Assembly (NCBI GenBank): GCA_002408065.1
Contig: DHQI01000126.1
Span: forward strand, 9,844 to 29,539
Direction: 5' to 3'
DNA: 19,696 nt
From: Bacteroidales bacterium UBA5342
GTDB taxonomy: Bacteria; Bacteroidota; Bacteroidia; Bacteroidales; UBA5342
Shown: positions 6,778-12,337 of the stretch, piece by piece
How positions within the stretch are numbered: position 1 is the first letter of the stretch
Layout: each line of letters opens with the position of its first letter
Notes under the pieces: model-generated
What the model was told of the DNA's origin: nothing
The model's input: only the letters and a program-made list of their open reading frames with translations
Database searches by the model: none
Made by a program: the position numbers and the translations under genes

Positions 6778-9420
6778 TTAATATGCTACATCAATAAATA
6801 CCAAAGAACCTGCTGGTACAGTGACATTAGCTTTATTCCCCGATATTTTCAGACCTTCTTTCGTTAGAATATTTACAGCACCTTTCACGCCTTCTTTCTG
6901 GAAAATAATAGTGGCCTCGCGCTCCTGAGGGTCGATATAGCCTTGATCCATCAAGATAACACGGATATGACTTTCGTCAATACGGATGGCTGCCCACGAG
7001 GCGCCTTTCACAGCAATTGGCATCTTAGCTGCTCCTTTTTCAGCTGTAGCTAAAATTGTTTTTCCAAATTCCTTGGCAGAAATGGCTTTATCGCCGTTCC
7101 AACCGTGTTTGTAGTTGCTCACGGTGTAGGGCATTTCTTGTTTTTCCAACTCTGGCGCCACTTCCGACGGCGCTATAGGCACCATTCCATTTGGCATTTC
7201 GGGTACAAAGTTGAGCCAACGGTACTCCACGCCTAAGGCTGCCTTGGAATAGTCCCACTCTGGAATATCTACACCTGCCCACTGCATATGCGGCACTGAT
7301 ATGATGGCGTTTAAATCTTCTGCTTTTGCCGGGTGAAGCTTATGGTGATCCTCAAAATCATCCAACCAGTGCATATCAATGTCCTTAGTCAAGTGCCAAG
7401 AACTGATGGATAGGATGTCCTCTTTTTCCACCACAGGCAATACACCACTACGCATCAAAGCATAAAGGATGTCGTAACCCGGAGATTCGATGTATCTACT
7501 TGGAAAATTAATACCCACACGTGCACCATAAGCTGCCAGTAGTACGCCCTGACGAATAAAAGGCGATGCACTGCGCTGTCCGCCAGGCGTCAAAGGTCGC
7601 CAAGAGGTCGGATTATCATCTACTAAACGCATAGCGAAATCATCGCAATAGCCTGCGCAAAACATTCCTACACGACCACTTAAGTTAATGTCCTGCGTGC
7701 GGTTACTTGTATCTTCGGATGCGGGTACTATAATATCATTGTATTTGCCCGAGAAGAAGAGTTCTTTCCAGGGATCAAGGTGAGAATTGGCTGCCCAAAA
7801 CACATTTTTATAGCGGAAATAGAGTTTGGCTTTGCCATTTTTGCGTAAAGCTTTCGCTAAACGAGGAATCATATAATCGATATAATAATGGCTGCGAGGA
7901 TCAGTCACAGAGCTCATTTCGGCATAGATAAAACCATAACAGGTTTTAGGCGCCACCTCTAGAATTTTTTCCAAAGTCTCGATAGAAATGTAGAAAGGAT
8001 CCGTCACGTGTCCCGCCCACACGGTAAAAGGCTCACCACGTTTTTCAAAAGCTCTAGCTTTCGCTAAAATGTCGTCCTGTGTCATCGTGTATTTCCCACG
8101 TCGGTCACGCTTTAGAGCGTCTTTTCCTATGACTTTTACAATATCTTTTCGGTCAAAATCCTCATACCACGTTTGCTGTGTGATAGTGATCATAGGGTTA
8201 AAGTCAAGCTTCTTTGTTCGGTTATCCTGAATCTCCTGTCCCATCATTATCCACGGTTTATCTGATGGTTTTTGGTAGCTTGGCGCTTTAAATTTTAGGG
8301 TTTGCTCGTAGAGGGTGTTGAGGTTGTCCTCCACTTTGGTCAAGCGACCTTGCATCTCGTGCTCAGTGTATAGCCAGTTTTTCTTTTTAGTATCGAAGCT
8401 ATAAATTGTATTGCCACCGCCGACTTGTCCTGCTGCTAAGAGTTGTTCTTCATCCGGCAAATAAATCAAGCCATTGTAAATCAAGCCACGGTGCTTTTCG
8501 CCTACTTGTTCTTTTACTTTTCCCTTCAGGTCCGTCACTATCGTTACACCACCAAACTGGAAAACGACCTCATCCCTTTGAGGTAATAAACACGCTCCTT
8601 GGGTATGTGAGTAGCGTTGTTTTAGTTTATTGCTGCCTTTGAAAAGAGCGATTTGCTCAAATTCCCCTGTCAGACCAACAAAAATAGCAGGCACTTTTCC
8701 ACTACCAAAGTAAAGGATATCATCCAAGCCATCCTTGTTGATATCAGCAATATCCATATCAGTCACCATATAGGGACTCCATAGCTTTGGGTTGGCTTTT
8801 TTGTAATCGAATGAGGATAGTATTTCTTTAGAGTCAGCATCTATAATGGCCATCATATCCCAGCGGAATTTATCGTGTGCATAGGTAAAAACCAAGAGAG
8901 ATTCTTCCTTTTTATCTAAAAAACGGCCACTTTCTAATTTACGGAAAACACCAGAAATCTTTGTGGTTCCAACTAGCTCTCCTTCGGCATTGAGTTCATA
9001 TAACTTGTAATCATTACCGCCTGCAAAAATCTGCACTTTTCCATTGTTGACTACCGCTACTTCTGAAAAGCGCACTTTAGCTTCAGGTGCATATTTCCAC
9101 AGCATTTTACCTGTCGCATCATAACAGTAAATATGGCCATCGGCACTTGCAGCAAGTAGTTCATCATCCTTATCGCCATCGATATCATAAGCAATAATCT
9201 CAAACATCACCGCTGCTTTTTGTGTAGGCTGTTGCCACAGTTTCTTGCCATCAAGCGTATAAGCGCCCAAGGCGCCGTCTATTTCAGAAGTGTAGATGAT
9301 GGTTTGATCTTTAGCTTTTGCATCAAGTATTTGGCGCAAGCCATTGCCTTCTGTTGTAAATGTCTTTGCACTTAATAAAGAAGCAATACATAAGAAAAAT
9401 AGGGTGATTCTTGTTTTCAT
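6778..9420 (-). CDS. Secreted beta-propeller protein with C-terminal catalytic-like domain, candidate lambda-carrageenase (GH150-like)
   Basis: First gene of the operon. It has a signal peptide (1-18, MKTRITLFFLCIASLLSA). Residues about 20-380 are beta-propeller-like: repeated 'GxxxxYxLDGKxLW' blades (LGAYTLDGKKLW, IYCYDATGKMLW) and two FG-GAP/calcium-loop motifs, DIDGDKDDE (79-87) and DINKDGLDD (226-234). The 400-880 part is unlike propellers and may be an enzyme core. It includes GFIYAEMSS (497-505) and VGMFCAGYCDDF, and ends in a beta-rich tail. The size and the propeller-plus-unknown-domain layout match what I remember of Pseudoalteromonas lambda-carrageenase (about 940 residues), and a GH82 gene sits in the same operon. 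I cannot name catalytic residues. No T9SS domain or lipobox is seen. The start is the ATG at 9418-9420 because the signal peptide begins there; an ATG ten codons upstream gives a poor leader. Real gene: near certain; GH150: tentative. Confidence 0.55.
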   Translation of the reverse strand: MKTRITLFFLCIASLLSAKTFTTEGNGLRQILDAKAKDQTIIYTSEIDGALGAYTLDGKKLWQQPTQKAAVMFEIIAYDIDGDKDDELLAASADGHIYCYDATGKMLWKYAPEAKVRFSEVAVVNNGKVQIFAGGNDYKLYELNAEGELVGTTKISGVFRKLESGRFLDKKEESLLVFTYAHDKFRWDMMAIIDADSKEILSSFDYKKANPKLWSPYMVTDMDIADINKDGLDDILYFGSGKVPAIFVGLTGEFEQIALFKGSNKLKQRYSHTQGACLLPQRDEVVFQFGGVTIVTDLKGKVKEQVGEKHRGLIYNGLIYLPDEEQLLAAGQVGGGNTIYSFDTKKKNWLYTEHEMQGRLTKVEDNLNTLYEQTLKFKAPSYQKPSDKPWIMMGQEIQDNRTKKLDFNPMITITQQTWYEDFDRKDIVKVIGKDALKRDRRGKYTMTQDDILAKARAFEKRGEPFTVWAGHVTDPFYISIETLEKILEVAPKTCYGFIYAEMSSVTDPRSHYYIDYMIPRLAKALRKNGKAKLYFRYKNVFWAANSHLDPWKELFFSGKYNDIIVPASEDTSNRTQDINLSGRVGMFCAGYCDDFAMRLVDDNPTSWRPLTPGGQRSASPFIRQGVLLAAYGARVGINFPSRYIESPGYDILYALMRSGVLPVVEKEDILSISSWHLTKDIDMHWLDDFEDHHKLHPAKAEDLNAIISVPHMQWAGVDIPEWDYSKAALGVEYRWLNFVPEMPNGMVPIAPSEVAPELEKQEMPYTVSNYKHGWNGDKAISAKEFGKTILATAEKGAAKMPIAVKGASWAAIRIDESHIRVILMDQGYIDPQEREATIIFQKEGVKGAVNILTKEGLKISGNKANVTVPAGSLVFIDVAY

Positions 9421-9463
9421 TGTCCGTTGTATTTGATTTTGTAATGACAAAAGAATAACAAGA

Positions 9464-9471
9464 CAAAGCTA
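9464..9471 (-). promoter_or_regulatory. Candidate -7 box (TAGCTTTG) for the polysaccharide operon
   Basis: On the minus strand TAGCTTTG matches the Bacteroidota -7 consensus TAnnTTTG, 43 bases before the first operon start. No clear TTG -33 element is found at the expected 17-23 base spacing, which would suit a promoter that needs an activator. The whole 9421-9646 gap (226 bp) otherwise holds no gene. Confidence 0.45.
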
Positions 9472-9646
9472 ATTGTGTTATTAAAGGTTTTTTTGAAGTG
9501 TCTTTGAGTAAAGGGACATGCTATTTTTGTGTTTGTAAGTAAAAAAGTAATACTAAGACAAAGAAAAGAACGGACTTAAACATGGGATGAAAAATAAGCC
9601 TGCATAACACACTTTGACAACACTTTACACATCGTCTCAGCAGCCC

Positions 9647-10378
9647 TTATCTACCGCTAAACAGGTCAGCAATACTATTTGGAAAAACCTCCACCAACTC
9701 TTCCCAACTTCCCTTCATTGTCTCCAACTCATTATTAACATAGATGCTTTTCAAGTATGCACTACGCGGCATTTCTTCAGCTCCCAAACGCTGTAAATGA
9801 TCGGTATGCATTTGGCAATCGATAAAACTAAATTCCAATTGTTTGCAAAAATAAGAAAGGTAATAAAAAGCCACCTTAGAGGCATCACTGACCTTATGAA
9901 ACATACTCTCACCAAAGAATATTTTACCTAAGGATAAGCCATATAATCCACCGACTAGTTGACCATCCTGCCAGCACTCCACCGAGTGCGCAATCCCCAA
10001 ACGGTGCAAACGCGTATAGGCCAACTCTATCTCATCTGTTATCCAGGTACCGTCCTGACCGGGCCGCGGTACCGCTCTACACGCTTTAATCACTTGTTCA
10101 AAAGCACTGTCTACACGTATCTCAAAGGTTTGGCGCCTGATTTTCTGCCGCAAACTCTTAGATAATTTAAATTTATCAGGGAAAAGCACCATACGCGGAT
10201 CAGGCGTCCACCACAATATATCCGGCGATCCCTCCTCAAACCAAGGAAAAAAACCACTTTGATAGGCCACTACCAAGCGCCTCGGCGAAAGATCTCCTCC
10301 ATAAGCTAACAGGCCATTTTTATCGGCCAGGTTAGGATCTGGGAAAATGGGTTCGGATGGAAGTTCATAGATAGGCAT
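9647..10378 (-). CDS. aat: Leucyl/phenylalanyl-tRNA-protein transferase
   Basis: Adds Leu or Phe from aminoacyl-tRNA to proteins with N-terminal Lys or Arg, creating N-degrons for ClpS/ClpAP in the cytoplasm. The 243-residue protein follows the family end to end: FPDPNLADKNGLLAYGGDL, YQSGFFPWFEEG, LWWTPDPRMVLFP, the GxWITDEIELAY block, AHSVECWQDGQLVGGLYG, and the signature KIFFGESMFHKVSDASK, with FIDCQMHTDHLQRLGA near the end. There is no signal peptide. The start MPIYELPSEPIFP is the usual N-terminus. Unlike in enterobacteria, no clpA or infA is adjacent; the neighbour upstream is an NlpC/P60 peptidase 75 bp away. The protein looks complete and typical. Confidence 0.97.
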   Translation of the reverse strand: MPIYELPSEPIFPDPNLADKNGLLAYGGDLSPRRLVVAYQSGFFPWFEEGSPDILWWTPDPRMVLFPDKFKLSKSLRQKIRRQTFEIRVDSAFEQVIKACRAVPRPGQDGTWITDEIELAYTRLHRLGIAHSVECWQDGQLVGGLYGLSLGKIFFGESMFHKVSDASKVAFYYLSYFCKQLEFSFIDCQMHTDHLQRLGAEEMPRSAYLKSIYVNNELETMKGSWEELVEVFPNSIADLFSGR

Positions 10379-10394
10379 AACCGGTTCCGGATTA

Positions 10395-10455
10395 GAAATT
10401 CATAATTCCGGATTACTTCAATTTTAAGAATTTTAAATATTGAATTATGAATTTC
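10395..10455. repeat. 14-bp inverted repeat with internal direct repeat, aat upstream region
   Basis: GAAATTCATAATTC (10395-10408) is exactly complementary to GAATTATGAATTTC (10442-10455), enclosing 33 AT-rich bases. The right arm overlaps the stop codon of the NlpC/P60 gene. TTCCGGATTA also occurs twice 21 bases apart (10385-10394 and 10406-10415). The structure may end the upstream transcript or be a mobile-repeat remnant. It is too AT-rich for a strong Rho-independent terminator. Confidence 0.55.
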
Positions 10456-11185
10456 AAATTCGTTTAACACCCAACAACTTATGGCTATACTTTTGTGTCT
10501 CTTTTACATAAATACCATTAGCATCTATGGCATCAATGCGAACACAACCCGAGGCATGAACAATCGTTTTATTATCGAGCAAAACGCCCACGTGAGTCAC
10601 ACGGCCTTCTTTTTCGAAAAAGGCCAAATCACCTCCCTGGGCTTCTTGCAAAAAGACGTCATCGCCACATTTTACTTGTTGCGAAGCATCGCGTGGTATA
10701 TCGACCCCTTGCAGGCGGTAAAAGAGTTGTGAAAAACCACTACAGTCGATACCAAAAGGAGTACGCCCCCCCCATAAGTAAGGCGATTTTTGCATTTGTG
10801 TGATGGTATCTAAAGCTTCTTCGGTAGTCAGTTCCTCCTCAGAAACCATACCGTCAATAAGGCTAAACTCCTGATCTCCTATAATAAAAAAACCGGCTTT
10901 TTGTACCGGCAAAACAGCTCCCAAGGTCACCGTAAATTTTAATTCATCGCATTGCAATATGGCAGTCAGACTGGTCACAATAGCCACCTCTTCGCTTATT
11001 TGAATATCAGTGAGCATCTTAGCATCTACCCAACCTTCATATTCGTCATGTAAAGTCTTTACTTTAGTCCAGTTATCGGCTACTTCCAGCACTTCTACCT
11101 GCTCGCCAAAAAGAAGTTGTGAAACCATTTCGGAGGATTCGGCGGCCTCTCTACGGATAGGGATAATGCTTAATAATGAGATCAT
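10454..11185 (-). CDS. NlpC/P60 (C40) cell-wall peptidase with SH3-like domains
   Basis: Probable gamma-D-glutamyl-diamino acid endopeptidase acting on peptidoglycan peptides. The N-terminal part (about 1-110) has two SH3b-like stretches: IIPIRREAAESSEMVSQLLFGE and the following WTKVKTLHDEYEGWVDAKML. The catalytic NlpC/P60 domain (about 120-243) shows LWGGRTPFGIDCSGF with Cys148, THVGVLL with His198 and IVHASG with His210. I start at the ATG 11183-11185 (243 residues) because family members begin close to this SH3 block. A further 25 codons upstream are open and hydrophobic (FLTFLFLLHK) but look like chance. With the short start there is no signal peptide, as in cytoplasmic YkfC-like muropeptide recycling enzymes. 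If the longer start were used, the protein could be exported. No ykfA/ykfB-like partners are next to it. Confidence 0.9.
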   Translation of the reverse strand: MISLLSIIPIRREAAESSEMVSQLLFGEQVEVLEVADNWTKVKTLHDEYEGWVDAKMLTDIQISEEVAIVTSLTAILQCDELKFTVTLGAVLPVQKAGFFIIGDQEFSLIDGMVSEEELTTEEALDTITQMQKSPYLWGGRTPFGIDCSGFSQLFYRLQGVDIPRDASQQVKCGDDVFLQEAQGGDLAFFEKEGRVTHVGVLLDNKTIVHASGCVRIDAIDANGIYVKETQKYSHKLLGVKRI

Positions 11186-11283
11186 CTTATGCAATAAAAA
11201 AAGAAAAGTTAAAAAATGATGCTTACCCAAACCCTGGAGACATCGGGAAGTGCTCAACAATCAAAAGTCAAAATAAAAATTTA

Positions 11284-11299
11284 CCCTGATACCTTGTTA
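11284..11299. repeat. Two-unit copy of a CCCTGnnA octamer repeat
   Basis: CCCTGATA followed by CCTTGTTA, the same octamer family as the six-unit array at 12197-12244. It overlaps the 3' end of the 11297-11743 gene. Confidence 0.5.
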
Positions 11300-11743
11300 A
11301 AACTTAGGTTTGAGAATCTCCGAATAAATTACAGCTTTTTGCACCTCGTTGCGCTGATGCAAATCTACCAGAATAGAGTGGCGCTTGCGTGACTTAGTCT
11401 CATCATGAATATGAATACCTGTCTGGTGTTCAGTCGAAAATACAGAATTGTTTTCTTCTTTTTTATACTTCACCTCATCCTGAAAAGAACGATAAGATTC
11501 CACAGGTTCTTCCTCAAGAGCGTACTCAGGCACAATATCTTCAGCAACATAGTCTTCTGGTTCATATTGAGGCTCAAACTGCTGAACGGGGTCATCCTCT
11601 TTTGCCTCAAAGAGTTCCTCGAAAATATCGCGTACCGGACTGGATTTTTTCTGTGTAGATGGTTTCTTTTTGCGCTTACCAAGAGCTCCTGCAGCCGAAA
11701 AAACAATGGCCAATATAACGTATATAATATCTCCGAAATCCAT
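11297..11743 (-). CDS. Membrane-anchored protein of unknown function with acidic linker
   Basis: I do not recognise a named family. The 148-residue protein starts with an N-terminal membrane segment (MDFGDIIYVILAIVFSAAGAL) followed at once by basic KRKKK, suggesting a cytoplasmic C-terminal part. Residues about 50-90 are an acidic, Pro/Glu-rich linker (QFEPQYEPEDYVAED). The C-terminus, ILVDLHQRNEVQKAVIYSEILKPKF in outline, looks conserved and folded; similar tails ending in 'KAVIYSEIL' occur, from memory, in short Bacteroidales hypothetical proteins. The ATG at 11741-11743 is preferred to a TTG two codons upstream. A -7 box lies 20 bases upstream. It is followed by the NlpC/P60 gene on the same strand after 111 bp, so the two may be cotranscribed. 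No function can be assigned. Confidence 0.8.
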   Translation of the reverse strand: MDFGDIIYVILAIVFSAAGALGKRKKKPSTQKKSSPVRDIFEELFEAKEDDPVQQFEPQYEPEDYVAEDIVPEYALEEEPVESYRSFQDEVKYKKEENNSVFSTEHQTGIHIHDETKSRKRHSILVDLHQRNEVQKAVIYSEILKPKF

Positions 11744-11762
11744 AGTCAAAGGTTTTGTCCTA

Positions 11763-11770
11763 CAAAGCTA
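11763..11770 (-). promoter_or_regulatory. Candidate -7 box (TAGCTTTG) for the 11297-11743 gene
   Basis: Minus-strand TAGCTTTG fits TAnnTTTG and lies 20 bases before the ATG. It is identical to the box in front of the polysaccharide operon. No convincing -33 TTG is present. Confidence 0.4.
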
Positions 11771-11789
11771 ATAAAAATAATGAATAAAA

Positions 11790-11876
11790 AAGGTTGAGGT
11801 TGAGAATAAGATTAAGATTAAGGTTGTACATCTGCTACGCTCAGTGACCAAGGTTGAGGTTGAGAATAAGATTAAG
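11790..11876. repeat. 27-bp direct repeat of GGTTGA-type sequence, 60-bp period
   Basis: The same 27 bases, starting AAGGTTGAGGTTGAG, occur at 11790-11816 and 11850-11876. Each copy is made of degenerate hexamers (GGTTGA, GATTAA), and further hexamers follow to about 11890. The 33-base spacer has a different composition. Confidence 0.75.
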
Positions 11877-11961
11877 GTTGAAGTTAAGAAAAAGTAAATG
11901 ATAAGATATGGAAATTTGAGTAACGCAAGCGATTTAGCACGTAGCCATATGGCGGGTAACT

Positions 11962-12106
11962 GGCGGCAGGGATAGAAGCGACACCGCAAGTGCTGTAGCC
12001 CCGTGATAGTGGGAGGAATAGAGCGACCAAAGGAAGCTACTATGCCGACCTTACTATCGCGAGGGCTATAGCACTGTAGGTATAGCGAATAGCCCGCCCG
12101 GCCGCC
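11962..12106. other. Long imperfect hairpin element, possible structured RNA or dispersed repeat
   Basis: A gene-free stretch folds into one long hairpin. GGCGGC (11962-11967) pairs with GCCGCC (12101-12106). An internal loop bears GGGATAGAAGCGACACC against GGTATAGCGAATAGCCC. AGTGCTGTAGCCC (11989-12001) pairs with GGGCTATAGCACT (12063-12075) over 13 pairs with one G-U. GATAGT (12005-12010) pairs with ACTATC (12053-12058), and a further small stem lies at the tip. Its GC content is far above that of the flanks. The internal-loop skeleton resembles a dispersed Bacteroidota intergenic hairpin I know from other genomes, perhaps the Flavo-1 RNA. A 153-codon open frame on the minus strand across it has no protein-like features. 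Confidence 0.6.
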
Positions 12107-12196
12107 CACAAAAAAAGATTTCCAGAACTCAAACCTTAAATATTTAACTAACAATAAGCAAATTACAAATAAACAAATGTTTTTTACGCCGAAGTT

Positions 12197-12244
12197 CCCT
12201 GTTACCCTGTCACCCTGCGACCCTGACACCTTGTTACCCTGTTA
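12197..12244. repeat. Six tandem octamers, consensus CCCTGnnA
   Basis: Units in order are CCCTGTTA, CCCTGTCA, CCCTGCGA, CCCTGACA, CCTTGTTA, CCCTGTTA, then a partial ACCC. The first four bases and the last are nearly fixed while positions 6-7 vary. It ends 58 bases before the topB -7 box. It may be a slippage array; a regulator array is possible but unsupported. Confidence 0.8.
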
Positions 12245-12302
12245 ACCCAAGAACCTTTTTACCCAAATAATCAACATCGTTTTTTCATTCTTCCTTTTTT
12301 TC

Positions 12303-12310
12303 TATTTTTG
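12303..12310 (+). promoter_or_regulatory. -7 box TATTTTTG of topB
   Basis: Fits TAnnTTTG and places transcription start near 12316-12318, giving a short leader of about 20 bases. The -33 region is T-rich without an obvious TTG. Confidence 0.55.
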
Positions 12311-12322
12311 CTAATAAATAAC

Positions 12323-12330
12323 GAGGAGGA
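12323..12330 (+). promoter_or_regulatory. Strong Shine-Dalgarno GAGGAGGA deciding the topB start
   Basis: GAGGAGGA ends 7 bases before the ATG at 12338, so that ATG is the start rather than the open TTG at 12308. Such a strong SD is uncommon in Bacteroidota, and no other gene here has one. Confidence 0.8.
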
Positions 12331-12337
12331 TAAGAAG

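Noticed and set aside
6778..9420. PQQ-dependent dehydrogenase
   Set aside because: The propeller blades look similar, but the heme or PQQ ligands are missing and the C-terminal 480 residues do not belong to that family.
9421..9646. A regulator or small gene between aat and the operon
   Set aside because: No open frame with protein-like composition; only a -7 box is supported.
11768..12229. 153-codon open frame on the minus strand
   Set aside because: It reads across the direct repeat and the long hairpin, has no domain-like sequence, and its codons follow the repeat structure.
12197..12244. Possible CRISPR-like array
   Set aside because: Units are 8 bp with no spacers; this is a simple tandem repeat.
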